Assembly: GCA_963678075.2 (NCBI GenBank)
Contig: CAXXPK010000007.1
Coordinates: forward strand, 124,001-188,000
Direction: 5' to 3'
DNA length: 64,000 bases
Origin: Oleispirillum sp963678075
GTDB lineage: Bacteria > Pseudomonadota > Alphaproteobacteria > Rhodospirillales > Rhodospirillaceae
The notes under the pieces were generated by a model, which was not told where the DNA came from, ran no database searches, and worked only from the letters and a program-made list of their open reading frames with translations. The first letter of the stretch is position 1. Each line of letters opens with the position of its first letter. Below, one piece after another: positions 8,719 through 18,525 of the stretch. The translations under genes were made by a program, and so were the position numbers.

Positions 8719-10125
8719 ATGTCCGTTGAAAACGTCCTGAAGATGATCCAGGAAAATGACGTCCAGTACGTCGACTTCCGCTTCACCGACCCGCGGGGCA
8801 AGTGGCACCATACGGCGCAACACGTCTCGACCGTCGATGAAGACATGCTGAACGAAGGCATTATGTTCGACGGCTCCTCCATCGCCGGATGGAAGTCGAT
8901 CAACGAATCCGACATGACGCTGAAGCCCGATCTGGCCACCGCGGTGATGGACCCGTTCTCGGCGCAGCCGCAGATGGTCCTGGTTTGCGACATTCTGGAG
9001 CCGTCCTCCGGGCAGCCCTACAGCCGCGACCCGCGCTCGATCGCCAAGAAGGGCTTGGCCTACCTTGCCTCCACCGGCATCGCCGACACCTGCTTCTTCG
9101 GCCCGGAAGCCGAGTTTTTCGTCTTCGACGACGTGCGTTTCGACGTCAAGATGAACAAGATGTCCTACGAAGTGGACTCGCGGGAAGGTTCCTACAACAC
9201 CGGCCGCGTCTATGAAGAGGGCAACACCGGTCATCGTCCGCGCGTCAAGGGCGGCTATTTCCCGGTCGGTCCGGTGGACTCCGGCGTCGATATGCGCGCC
9301 GAGATGCTGACTGTGATGGGCGAAATGGGCCTGCCGGTCGAAAAGCACCACCACGAAGTGGCGGCCGCGCAGCATGAGCTGGGCTGCAAGTTCGAAAAGC
9401 TGCTAACCGCCGCCGACCAGATGCAGATCTACAAGTACGTCGTGCAGATGGTGGCGCACTCCTACGGCAAGACCGCGACCTTCATGCCGAAGCCGATCAT
9501 CGGCGACAACGGTTCGGGCATGCACTGCCACCAGTCCCTGTGGAAGGACGGCAAGCCGCTGTTCGCCGGTTCGGGTTATGCCGATCTGTCGGAAATGGCG
9601 CTGTTCTACATCGGCGGCATCATGAAGCACGCCAAGGCGCTGAATGCCTTCACCAACCCGACCACCAACTCGTACAAGCGTCTGATCCCGGGCTTCGAGG
9701 CTCCGGTGCTTCTGGCCTATTCGGCGCGCAACCGTTCGGCTTCCTGCCGCATTCCGTTCGCCACCAGCCCGAAGGCCAAGCGCATCGAAATCCGCTTCCC
9801 CGATCCGTTGGCCAACCCGTACCTCGCCTTCACCGCGATGATGATGGCGGGCCTGGACGGCATCCAGAACAAGATCCACCCCGGCGACCCGATGGACAAG
9901 GATCTCTACGACCTGCCGCCGGAAGAGCTGAAGGGCATCCCGACGGTGTGCGGTTCGCTGCGCGAAGCCATGCTCTCCCTGGAAGCCGACAACGACTTCC
10001 TGAAGAAGGGCGATGTCTTCACGCAGGGCATGCTCGATGGCTACATGGCCCTGCGCTGGGAAGAAATCTACCACTTCGAACACACCCCGCATCCGGTGGA
10101 ATTCGAAATGTATTATTCCGCTTGA
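8719..10125 (+). CDS. glnA: Glutamine synthetase type I
   Basis: 468 residues, the GSI-beta length. Catalyses ATP-dependent glutamate + ammonia to glutamine. Seen: MFDGSSIAGW, the ATP/Glu motifs NGSGMHCHQS and KPIIGDNGSG, and the adenylylation site DLYDLPPEE with Tyr397 (codon 397), identical in number to E. coli. Ribosome site GAGGGAAGCACC before ATG 8719. Follows glnB and ends at a strong terminator. Confidence 0.97.
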   Translation: MSVENVLKMIQENDVQYVDFRFTDPRGKWHHTAQHVSTVDEDMLNEGIMFDGSSIAGWKSINESDMTLKPDLATAVMDPFSAQPQMVLVCDILEPSSGQPYSRDPRSIAKKGLAYLASTGIADTCFFGPEAEFFVFDDVRFDVKMNKMSYEVDSREGSYNTGRVYEEGNTGHRPRVKGGYFPVGPVDSGVDMRAEMLTVMGEMGLPVEKHHHEVAAAQHELGCKFEKLLTAADQMQIYKYVVQMVAHSYGKTATFMPKPIIGDNGSGMHCHQSLWKDGKPLFAGSGYADLSEMALFYIGGIMKHAKALNAFTNPTTNSYKRLIPGFEAPVLLAYSARNRSASCRIPFATSPKAKRIEIRFPDPLANPYLAFTAMMMAGLDGIQNKIHPGDPMDKDLYDLPPEELKGIPTVCGSLREAMLSLEADNDFLKKGDVFTQGMLDGYMALRWEEIYHFEHTPHPVEFEMYYSA

Positions 10126-10149
10126 CCCTTATCGATCGGACGAAAATCA

Positions 10150-10178
10150 GGGACCGGCAACAGCCGGTCCCTTTTTTT
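10150..10178 (+). terminator. Rho-independent terminator after glnA
   Basis: GGGACCGGC-AACA-GCCGGTCCC stem-loop followed by seven T. Confidence 0.9.
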
Positions 10179-10311
10179 ATCCTTCAGAGACCTTTTCCCC
10201 GCCAGTAAACACCCGACTGTCCCGTATCACGCATTGAAGGTTTCTCTGAACAGAGGGGCCTACCGTGAAATGCGGCGCCCGGAACCGGCGCCAACCTGAG
10301 GAGAGAAAATC

Positions 10312-10731
10312 ATGATCTCAGGCGTAGCGTTGGACGAGTCCCTGTTTGCCTCCGGCACGCAGGAAGTAAAACCCGCCGCCGGAACCGACAACGACCCCTC
10401 GACCACGAAGGCTTTCGACGGTTTCGGCGACCGCTTTTCCGCCGAAAGCGCCCAGACCCTGTTGGGCGCGCAGGAAAGCCTGCCGCAAGTCGAACGCCAT
10501 CCGGCATCGCCCGCCCCCACCCCGGACTCCGCAACGGACCTCGGGACGACCTCCGCGCAGGCGACGCCGGTCAACGGGGAAACCAATCCTTTGGACTCCG
10601 ACAAGGACGGCGTCGTCTCGTTCGTCGAATGGCTGAAAGGCCAGAGCACGGAGTCCAACCCGACGGCGCGAACCGCCACGGCAACGATGACGACGAAAAG
10701 CGTGACCGCACGGACGGATGGGACTCTCTAG
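10312..10731 (+). CDS. EF-hand protein, short paralogue
   Basis: 139 residues, start ATG 10312 behind GAGGAGA. One clear EF-hand loop, DSDKDGVVSFVE at residues 95-106. The segment FDGFGDRFSAE...LLGAQE parallels FTSFADQFNAE...LISAQE in the larger protein at 11706, so the two are related; this copy lacks the first EF loop. No signal peptide. IS copy 2 is inserted at the last codons: the stop TAG uses the first base of the IS, while the uninterrupted site would read CTC TAA, also a stop. Function unknown; calcium binding inferred. Confidence 0.6.
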   Translation: MISGVALDESLFASGTQEVKPAAGTDNDPSTTKAFDGFGDRFSAESAQTLLGAQESLPQVERHPASPAPTPDSATDLGTTSAQATPVNGETNPLDSDKDGVVSFVEWLKGQSTESNPTARTATATMTTKSVTARTDGTL

Positions 10732-11576
10732 GCTCAGGCCCCATTAAATTATTGTCAGGCAGATCGGCGGCTGATTCACTCATGGGAGGGAGGACCCCAT
10801 CCATGAGTGATCTGTTTTGGTTGTCAGAGAGGCAGTTGGCGAAGATCGAGCCGCATTTCCCGCTATCGCATGGCGTGCCGCGGGTTGATGATCGGCGAGT
10901 GATCAGCGGCATCGTTCATGTGATCCGCAACGGCTTACGGTGGCGAGATGCACCACCCGTCTATGGCCCCCACAAAATCCTCTATAATCGTTTCGTTCGC
11001 TGGAGCCGACTTGGGGTGTTCAGCCGGATCTTCGTGACCTTGACGGGAGAGGCTGGCCCTCCAGACCGGTTGATGATCGATGCAACCCACCTGAAAGCTC
11101 ATCGGACCGCCGCGAGCCTCCATAAAAAGGGGCTCTTCCCCGATGTATCGGACGCACAAAAGGCGGGCTGAACTCCAAGCTTCATGCGGTTTGCGACGGA
11201 CAAGGAAGGCCCCTCATCCTGCTGCTCAGCGAGGGGCAAATGAGCGATCACAAAGGCGCGATGCTGTTGCTCGACCTATTTCCCAAGGCCAACGTCCTGA
11301 TCGCCGACAAGGGCTATGACGGTGATCCCCTTCGAGAGGCTTTGACACAGCGAGGGATCGCTACATGCATCCCGCCAATGCGTCATCGCAAAACCCAGTA
11401 CGCTTACGACAAAACCCTCTATCGCCAGCGTCATAGGATCGAGAACCTCTTCGCTCGCCTCAAGGATTGGCGGCGTATCCACACCCGATATGACCGATGC
11501 GCGGATATCTTCTTTGCCGCCGTCATCATCGCGGTACTCCTCCTCTTCTGGATCGAACCTTAATGAGTCCTGAGCC
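10731..11576 (+). mobile_element. IS5-family element, copy 2, complete
   Basis: 846 bp between GGCTCAGG and CCTGAGCC, flanked by CTA (left) and TAA (right), consistent with a CTAA/CTAG target. Encodes ORFA and ORFB in frames offset by -1. Confidence 0.92.
10803..11563 (+). CDS. IS5-family transposase (ORFA/ORFB with -1 frameshift)
   Basis: ORFA (MSDLFWLSERQLAKIEPHF, 10803-11171) ends in QKAG-stop. In the -1 frame the A4G run (ACAAAAGG, about 11155) leads into TKGGLNSKLHAVCDGQGRP and ORFB. The DDE triad is present: MIDATHLKAH, IADKGYDGD, RIENLFARLKDW. Programmed -1 slippage to make the fused enzyme is typical of IS5-family (IS427-type) elements. All catalytic motifs are intact in this copy. 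Confidence 0.88.
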
Positions 11577-11705
11577 TAAGGGGCGCAAACAGGCGACGAC
11601 CGGTTTTTTGTATCAAAGTGTCTCCGGTGCGTCAGTCGCCTCCTTCCCCACCCGTACCATCGTCGGAGCCTCCCTTGCGGGAGGCATGCTTTGGAGGATG
11701 CCATA

Positions 11706-12461
11706 ATGGTCAGTAGTATCAGTTCCTCCGACTCATCATCGCAATCGTTGCTGTTGCAGCTTTTGCAGCAGATGAGAACGCAGGCGAGAACGACCACCAG
11801 CACCGAGGAAACCGAAGCCTCCTCGGCGACGTCGGACTTGCGAAAACTCTTCTCCTCCTTGGATGCCGACGGCGACAGCCAGATATCCCAAGTTGAATTC
11901 ACCAGCTTTGCCGATCAATTCAACGCGGAAACCGGGTCTGCCCTGATCTCGGCCCAAGAGGGCGGCACCGCCGTGTCCGGCCTGTTCGACAGCCTGGACA
12001 CGGACACCGACGGCAGCATCAGCGAAGACGAACTGAACGCCGCCCTTGCAACGATCATGGGGGATGCCGCAGACGAAATGGAAGAGACATCAAGTTCCGG
12101 TGCCTCTCTGCAAGACCTGTTCGCCGAGATCGACAGCGACGACGATGGCAACATCAGCGAAAGCGAGCTTGCCACCGCCATGGCGGCGCCTCCTCCGCCG
12201 CCGCCAGCTGCCGAAGCAACGATTTCCGAGGAGGTCGATACCTCCACCGAAACCGTTGCCACCTCCTCGACAAGCGCCAGCGCGTCGGGAGGGACCAGCG
12301 GGTCCTCGGAAACCTACGATCCGCTCGACACCAACGAAGACGGGACGGTGTCCTATGCGGAACGCATGGCAGGTCAAACCACCAGCTTGGCGGCCCTGTC
12401 CAACTCTTTGAGCAGCGGCATGATGAGTACCCTGCTTCAGGATCTGGATCAGGCCGCCTGA
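11706..12461 (+). CDS. Protein with four EF-hands
   Basis: 251 residues from ATG 11706, with GGAGG eight bases upstream (a TTG at 11691 is less likely). Ser/Gln-rich N-terminus, then EF loops DADGDSQISQVE (about residue 53), DTDTDGSISEDE (98), DSDDDGNISESE (143) and DTNEDGTVSYAE (near 215). A proline run and a Ser/Thr-rich linker separate the third and fourth loops. No signal peptide or membrane segment. Calcium sensing or buffering is inferred. It follows its short paralogue across IS copy 2. Confidence 0.8.
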   Translation: MVSSISSSDSSSQSLLLQLLQQMRTQARTTTSTEETEASSATSDLRKLFSSLDADGDSQISQVEFTSFADQFNAETGSALISAQEGGTAVSGLFDSLDTDTDGSISEDELNAALATIMGDAADEMEETSSSGASLQDLFAEIDSDDDGNISESELATAMAAPPPPPPAAEATISEEVDTSTETVATSSTSASASGGTSGSSETYDPLDTNEDGTVSYAERMAGQTTSLAALSNSLSSGMMSTLLQDLDQAA

Positions 12462-12474
12462 ACCAAGCAAGGCA

Positions 12475-12503
12475 AAGGGCCGGACACCCGTCCGGCCCTT
12501 TTT
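12475..12503 (+). terminator. Rho-independent terminator after EF-hand gene
   Basis: AAGGGCCGGAC-ACCC-GTCCGGCCCTT followed by a T run; also the right boundary of the prophage remnant. Confidence 0.85.
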
Positions 12504-12504
12504 C

Positions 12505-12697
12505 CTATTTTGCCACGCCCTTGATCTTTTCAAAGGTGCGCAAGCCGCCCAGGCCAAGCATGCCGCACATCAACTCCCACAACATGCTATCCAGCGCGGG
12601 CGGCGCCGATGGTGAGTTTCCCCGCCGTGCAGCGATAGGGTTTCAGGCGCAGCCCCTCGTCGCGCAGCAACTCCCTCTTCATTAAGGGAACATCCAT
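12505..12697 (-). pseudogene. Phage lysozyme (GH24) remnant, internal deletion
   Basis: From ATG 12697 the N-terminus MKRELLRDEGLRLKPYRC and TAGKLTIG is that of GH24 endolysins (catalytic Glu in RDEGLRLKPY). Only 36 codons later it stops in TAG. The C-terminal part survives in another frame (12585-12505): LWELMCGMLGLGGLRTFEKI, equivalent to the end of such enzymes. About 80 central residues are gone. Confidence 0.7.
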
Positions 12698-12700
12698 GAC

Positions 12701-12883
12701 CTAGCCCTCCTCCCCCGCCTTTTCGCCCTTGGCCTGACGCAGCGCCAGACACAGCCTCAACAGCACCAAAGCGGCGGAACCGACGATCACCACCACCTGC
12801 GCCCACTCGGTCAGGTGCTGCACCCACAGGGGTACGGTCAGCGCCGCGCCGCCCACCCCGAAATCGGTCAGTTCCTTGCTCAT
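12701..12883 (-). CDS. Holin-like small membrane protein
   Basis: 60 residues from ATG 12883, overlapping the tail-fibre stop by ATGA. One hydrophobic segment (AQVVVIVGSAALVLLRL, about residues 29-45) and a charged C-terminus (KGEKAGEEG). Position between tail fibre and lysozyme fits a holin. Function inferred from position and topology only. Confidence 0.55.
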   Translation of the reverse strand: MSKELTDFGVGGAALTVPLWVQHLTEWAQVVVIVGSAALVLLRLCLALRQAKGEKAGEEG

Positions 12884-14071
12884 GCCGCCCTCACCCACAT
12901 GTAAACGCCAAGATACGGCTGGACGTTGTTGCGCGCGGCGTCGCCCCCGGCTGCATCGATTGTGACCGTGTGGGTGTGCGCTCCGGCGGAAGAGGTCGTC
13001 TGCGAAGGGCTGTTGGAGCCACCAGAAGTACCTGTATACGTGGCATACCCGTCACTGGCAGCAAACGGGATCGTATGGCTATGCACCCCAGCGCTCGCCG
13101 CCGTTCCCGTGTGTCCGTGCGCGGGCATTTCATCCGAACTCAGGGTGTGCGCGTATTCGCCGCCCGTCTCCCCGACCGTCACCGTCTTGCCGGTCGTGCC
13201 ATCGTTTCCGGTGCCGACACCGATCAGTACACGACCCGCGCCAAGCGCCGTCCAGGTGCCGAACCCCAGCAGCACCGCCGGATTGGTGGCGCTGACGGCG
13301 TTGACGTAGATCGAGCCAATCGGCCACGCACGATCCTTTTCGATGTAATCCCCGCCCGCCACGTAAGCGGCGACCCAGGCAACCCCGGTCCACAACCGCA
13401 TCGCGCCATCGGTGGCATTGAAATACAGCGTCCCAGCCACCAGGGTGTTATCGGTTTCCGGGTCGACTGCCTTCGCCCCCAGGTAGCGGTCATCGAAGTT
13501 GTCGAAGGCATCCAGGGTGGCGTCGCGCGCGGCCTCGGCCCCGGACTGGGCGGATTGCGCGGCGGTGGCGGCGGCAAAGGCCGCATCCGGGTCCCCGTCG
13601 GAGTTAACCAGGGCCGATGCCGTCGCGTTCCACTTCAACGCCCGCCCGGCGGTCGGATTAGGCAGGGCCAGCGACGCGGCCGCCGTCGAGGTGGCGGGGC
13701 GTACCACCGAACGCGACAACTCGTCCCGCAACTGCTGCACCATGCAGACGATGCGGGACGAGTTCGGTGTTGATGACCACGGCGCGAAAGGCCCCGCCTT
13801 CCTAAAAGTCGGTGGTGCGTTTCTCGGGCACCCGGCGGGAGAGCGTCACCACAACGCCGAACGCCGGGGCCGTGTCAAAGGTCGCGGTTCCCCCCGCCGT
13901 TTCCCCGGCGCCGGTCACCGTAATGCCGGTGGTTTGCAGCACGGCGTCCAGATAAACTAACAGGTCGGTGTCCTCGAAAATCGGGAAGGGATAGGTGAAC
14001 GCCATCACCGACCCGTTGCCGACATACTGGATGCGCGGCGAGACATCGCCGATTTGGATGTATTCGGTCAT
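12880..14071 (-). pseudogene. Phage tail fibre/collar protein, broken
   Basis: ATG 14071, MTEYIQIGDVSPRIQYVG, resembles the T7-type tail-fibre N-terminal attachment domain and ends KRTTDF at an in-frame TAG (13804-13802). Beyond the stop, EGGAFRAVVINTEL continues in frame, then one extra base near 13770 moves the rest to the frame of MVQQLRDELSRSVVRP. The C-terminal part has WPIGSIYVNAVSATNP and Thr/Gly/His repeats (HGHTGTAA, HSHTI, HTHTV), as in phage tail-collar proteins. A CAG-to-TAG change plus a one-base insertion would explain the breaks. Confidence 0.8.
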
Positions 14072-14120
14072 GGAAGCGGTCCTTAATTCGGCGCACGACG
14101 GCGCCCCTGGTGAACAACGA

Positions 14121-15422
14121 TCAGGCCAACCGCAGCAGTCCGCGCCCCGAATTGCCACGATCAAGACGACGCGCCTCCTCCCCGGCACACTCCGCGATGT
14201 GCCGCAGGATCAGGCCTTGCAATTCGGGGGCTCCTTCGGCGGCAAACGCCCGCGCCAGCGGGGTATCCCCACACAGAACCTCCGCGAAACGGTGGCGAAA
14301 GATCTCGCCGGTTCGCCTGGCGTGGTCCCAATACGCGGACTCGTCCATCACGCCATCGCGACCCGGCATCGCCGCCGGCAACCCCAAACGCAACAACGCG
14401 TCTCCGGCATCCGTCAGATCATCGTCGGCGTCGTGAACCGGGCTGAGCCACGCCCGCGCGCCGCCATCCGGTCGCCCCACAGATTGACGCGGGGGGGCAG
14501 CGCCGCCGAGGCGCGCAACAGATCTTGCAACGCCATCGACCGCGCCGCGCCGCCACGCGACAGCGCGCCGCGCAACGGCACGACCAGACGATCGGTTTCC
14601 GGTGCGCCGCCAATCCGCCAGGCCAGATGCGCCGGAGCCAGAACCATCGGCGCGGTGACGCGGAACTCGGCACTGCCCGCCAGACGCCGCCAAGCCACGC
14701 GCCCCGCCCGGCCCGGCCAACAGCGGGTGATTCACGGTCCATGCGGCAACGGTGGAATCAGTGGACATCCTTTCGGAAAGGCGGCGTGCCACGACGGCAA
14801 CCTCCGGCGATGCCGGACCACCGACCCGTCCGCACAACAACGCGGCGACGTCGTACACATATCCGGCCCCCAACCGCACGGAAGCCACCGGCTTCACCGG
14901 CGCCTCGGGCAAAATCAAGCAATCGGCAAGCATTCCCAGAAGAGACCGCGCGGCGACACGGTCCTCCTCCGCGATATCGTCATCCTTGCCAACGCCGCGC
15001 CGCGCCGGAAACGCGGGCTGGGGCAATCGCACCTCGACCGCCAGAAGCGGGATCGCCGCGTCAGCATCGGCCAGGGACAGGGCACGAACCGTCGCCAAGG
15101 CGATGCGCATCCCCAATGGCAGGGACGCGGCAAGGACGGACGCCAACTTCGACGCCAAAACCTTCGCCCGATTCAACACGGCAAAGGCCATGACACTGTC
15201 CGCGACCTCGCGGGAAAGCGGCACGCCGATCCGTCTTTCCAGACCTTCGACATCAAGACCGAACAGCACGGCCAGTTGCGCCGGAACATCGGAATCGACG
15301 CATCCCTTCGCATCGGCGTCAAGAACCGCTTCCTCGACGGCGGCGTCCAATGCCTCCGCATCGCGTACCTCATCCAACCGGTAACGCGTCCATATCCGGT
15401 CATTTTCCTTGGATTCCGCCAT
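14121..15422 (-). pseudogene. Phage virion protein, two compensating frameshifts
   Basis: About 433 codons from ATG 15422 (MAESKENDRIWTRYRL), with GGAGGAAGG upstream. The central part (about 14700-14440) reads as protein only in another frame (AWRRLAGSAEFRVTAP, SMALQDLLRASAALPP), while both flanks share one frame, so two opposite indels are present. The stop is TGA at 14121. Position between tail tube and tail fibre suggests an internal virion or ejection protein; no family is recognised. Confidence 0.55.
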
Positions 15423-15712
15423 TTCCGCCTTCCTCCATTCCGAAGCGTCACCCGCAGATCGGCGGGACACCTCACGCACACGCAGCCACACCCCTTTTGC
15501 GGGTCTTGCTTTAACTAAATCTATCAATACGTGTCATGCCGTGCGCATGCAACCAAAATTCGCAAGACAAGCCATTTCTCATCCTTGGATAGAAACAACA
15601 CTCTCGTGATTTCATTCAATGATTGATAAATATACTTTTATTATTATCTTTGCGTGTGCAGCGAAGTTCTCGCGTGGATTAAGATTTCACTGTCACAGCA
15701 CGGAAAAGCGCC

Positions 15713-16330
15713 TCACTTCTTTTGTTCAAACAAGCGCGACGACGCCGTATCGACCGCATCCAGACAGAGCAACGCTGGCGGTAAGGCAAACCCCGACTCA
15801 TCCGGTCGCGCCGCCTCCCCCAAGACTTCACCCCAGGCGCCGGACCGTGCCGCCGTCGCCGTACCGGCGACGGCGAGCATCCATCCGATCAGACCGGAGG
15901 CGGAGATCCACCCCAGCTTTCCCTTTGCCGCCGCACGCATCACGGCGGGCAGAACAAGGGTCGGAGCCTCGCGTTGCGCCGCGTCCCACAGCGCACGAGC
16001 CAGATCAGGATCTTCCCCGCCCAATCCGCGCCGTGCCGCCGCCGCCACGATGTCATCGACCAGACCGGGCGAAAGATGCTGCCGCGCCAGGGCCGAGGCC
16101 AAGGACACCGATGCGCCCGACACATAGGCCTCCAGCAGTCGCACCCAGTCGGCGCCGCCAGACAGCCGACGGACCAACCGGGCGCGTGCCGCTTCCTCCT
16201 GTCTTGCCCGCCCCCGTTCGCACAAGGCGTTCCGCGCCTCCCCAATGGCCACCGCACGTAGCGCGGCGGCCGCCTCGTCCCGACGGATCGCGACATCCAT
16301 GTCCGTCTCCGCCAATTGACGCTGTTCCAT
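15713..16330 (-). CDS. Phage hypothetical protein
   Basis: 205 residues, start ATG 16330. Ala/Arg-rich and largely helical (MDVAIRRDEAAAALRAVA); a hydrophobic stretch SGLIGWMLAVAGTATAA lies near residue 150. Located among virion genes. No family recognised; an internal virion protein is possible. The 183 bases to the next start at 15422 are A/T-rich and hold nothing clear. Confidence 0.5.
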   Translation of the reverse strand: MEQRQLAETDMDVAIRRDEAAAALRAVAIGEARNALCERGRARQEEAARARLVRRLSGGADWVRLLEAYVSGASVSLASALARQHLSPGLVDDIVAAAARRGLGGEDPDLARALWDAAQREAPTLVLPAVMRAAAKGKLGWISASGLIGWMLAVAGTATAARSGAWGEVLGEAARPDESGFALPPALLCLDAVDTASSRLFEQKK

Positions 16331-16339
16331 GGGCTCCCC

Positions 16340-16768
16340 CTATCTCCAGACCGACGCCAACGAGTTCTGCACCGTGCCGGACCCGCCAAAGCTCAACAGA
16401 GACTGCACCACGCCGGTGTTCGACCCCGCCAGGGAACCGCTCAACGCACGCTGCTGCGCGGTCAGCGCGCCGCCCGAGGCAATCAACGACAACGCGTCGT
16501 CCGACCGCGCCTTCGCGGCATTCGCCAAGCTCAGCGCCGATCCCGATCCCGGATCGGTGCCGCTGGCGGCAAACCAGGAATTCTGTCGCGCCAGCGTTTT
16601 CTACAACTCGTCCTCGCTATTGCGCTCCTGCCGCGTCAGCAGCAGCGCATCCTGCGACTCCTGAAAGCCGATCTGCTGCTTCGCCGCCGACGCCTGTTTC
16701 GCCTGACCCGCCACCGAAACCGCGGTGGAAGCCGCCATCATCGCAATCGGCAATGCCGCCATGCCCAT
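16340..16768 (-). pseudogene. Internal virion protein (T7 gp14-like position), amber codon
   Basis: ATG 16768: MGMAALPIAMMAASTAVSVA, an Ala/Met-rich hydrophobic start like T7 gp14-type virion proteins, then coiled-coil residues (KQQIGFQESQDALL). Codon 56 is TAG (16603-16601) inside RNSEDEL-stop-KTLARQNS, after which 86 codons remain open to the real TAG at 16342-16340. Gln is the likely original residue. Family by position and composition only. Confidence 0.55.
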
Positions 16769-16788
16769 GTCGTTTTCCTTTCCTTCCG

Positions 16789-18525
16789 CTATTGCGCGAT
16801 TTCCGAAGACACCGACAGAATCGTCGCCGACAGGCGCGAACTGCCGGTGATCCGTACCGTTGCTCCGTCGTTACCGACCCGCCCGCCGCTCCACCCCAGG
16901 AAGCGCACGCCACGCACGCCGCTGATCTGGCCGGGAGCGGCATCGAATTCGGTTTCGCCGAAGCGGCGGTTGCTCAACGTGCGACCGTTCACCGCCAGAC
17001 CGGCGGACCGATAAACCCGAATCGACGCGCGGGTCAGGCGGTATCGTTCGCCACCGGAAACCCCATCGCCGATCTCCACCGGCATGGTTTCGACCGCCCA
17101 ATCGAAGGCGAACCCCACTTCCAGCGTCGAAACCGCGCAGGGTGTGACCACCGCTCCACCGGCCACCACCGCCTGCCCCAGCGGCGCGCCGTCGCCGATC
17201 AGATCGACGGTTTCCCCCTCCAGGTAATCCAGCCCGCTCCACGCATCGGCGGCGTTTTCCGACCTCAGAAAAACCGAACAATCCAGGCGGCGATCCGGGT
17301 CCAGGCGCTCGATGAAGATCCGCTCGCCCCCCGCGACGACACGCCCGACCAGGAAATAAGGCACGCCGCCGACCACCACGACGCGGCGCACCGCACCCTT
17401 GGTCGCCAACAACGTCCAACCGGTCATTTTCTGCGCCTTGCGGCTATTCAAGACCGCCACCGTGCCGTCGTCGCCATTGACCACGTACAGGTGGTTGGCG
17501 CTGTCGCTTTCGTTGCCCAATCGTGCCGCCATATCCACCGGATGGCGCATCCGGTGCCCGGACAGCAGCGCCACGTCCTCGGCGCGATAGCACTGCGTGT
17601 CGTAGTCGAAGACGATTTCATAGACCGTGCTGTGACCGCCGTCCGACCGCCGGATGAACAGAACCGATCCGTCCAGCTCGGCGGAGCGGGCTGCGGCGGC
17701 CGGAACCTCGGAGGATCGGCGCAAGGTGAAATCCGAAGGCGTGATGACGGCGGCGGCGGTGCGTGCGAACAATCCGCCGGTGGTGAACGCGAAAAGATCG
17801 TTCAACGCGTAAAGCTGCTGCACCGCGCATACCCGGTCGTTGTCGAAGGTCAGTTCCACCGCCTCGTCATCCAGCGCATCATCGGTGGTGGCGAAGTCGA
17901 AGAAACTGTTGGCGGTGCTGCCCCACACCGTCTGCGGCCGCGACTTCGACCCGCAGAAGTACAGCCGCCCCTGGTGCAGAAACACCGAACGCGGCCAGCC
18001 CCGGGTTTCCGACCACACATCCTCGACCGCGCCCTCGCCCGCCCCATCGAAGTCGTATTGCGGAAGATCGGTCAGCACGACGTCGGAAAGCACCCACGCG
18101 GTATGCGATCCGCTGCGCACCAGCTTGGCCGGAGGATGGTCGGGATGGACCAGAATCAGGGTGTCCAGACTTTGCGTCCAGGCCATGTCCGCGATCTCGC
18201 CCACGGCATAGGCGGTCACGACGGTGGCGACCAGGGTGCCGTCGGGCAGATAAATGTCGATCGCCAACGGTCGCAGCAGCCGCAGATAAACCTGATCGGT
18301 CGAAAATTCGAAGCGCAGCAGCCGCGCCTGGTCACCACCCGTCGAGACCTCGGCGAAACGGACCAATCCGCCGCGCAAGGACACCCCGCCATGCGGCAAA
18401 CCCAACACATTGGTCAGATCGGCGCCGCCCACGGCATAGGCCGCGACATCGGTGCGCGCCGCCAGATGCGGGTCCAGCATGCCGGCCGAGAAGTTGGTCT
18501 GGAACGTCATCCCACGCGCCGTCAT
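16789..18525 (-). CDS. Phage tail tubular protein B (gp12-like)
   Basis: 578 residues, intact. N-terminus TFQTNFSAGMLDPHLAARTD and RGGLVRFAEV are typical of podovirus tail tubular protein B / stabilisation proteins, as is GRLYFCGSKSRPQTVWGS in the middle. Forms the tail nozzle. Start overlaps the stop of tail tube A by ATGA. Confidence 0.8.
   Translation of the reverse strand: MTARGMTFQTNFSAGMLDPHLAARTDVAAYAVGGADLTNVLGLPHGGVSLRGGLVRFAEVSTGGDQARLLRFEFSTDQVYLRLLRPLAIDIYLPDGTLVATVVTAYAVGEIADMAWTQSLDTLILVHPDHPPAKLVRSGSHTAWVLSDVVLTDLPQYDFDGAGEGAVEDVWSETRGWPRSVFLHQGRLYFCGSKSRPQTVWGSTANSFFDFATTDDALDDEAVELTFDNDRVCAVQQLYALNDLFAFTTGGLFARTAAAVITPSDFTLRRSSEVPAAAARSAELDGSVLFIRRSDGGHSTVYEIVFDYDTQCYRAEDVALLSGHRMRHPVDMAARLGNESDSANHLYVVNGDDGTVAVLNSRKAQKMTGWTLLATKGAVRRVVVVGGVPYFLVGRVVAGGERIFIERLDPDRRLDCSVFLRSENAADAWSGLDYLEGETVDLIGDGAPLGQAVVAGGAVVTPCAVSTLEVGFAFDWAVETMPVEIGDGVSGGERYRLTRASIRVYRSAGLAVNGRTLSNRRFGETEFDAAPGQISGVRGVRFLGWSGGRVGNDGATVRITGSSRLSATILSVSSEIAQ

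Noticed and set aside
12880..16768. Recoding of TAG to Gln in the prophage
   Set aside because: Two in-frame TAG fit former Gln codons, but genes here also end with TAG as a true stop (16342-16340, pepD 1732-1734), and frameshifts in the same genes show decay.
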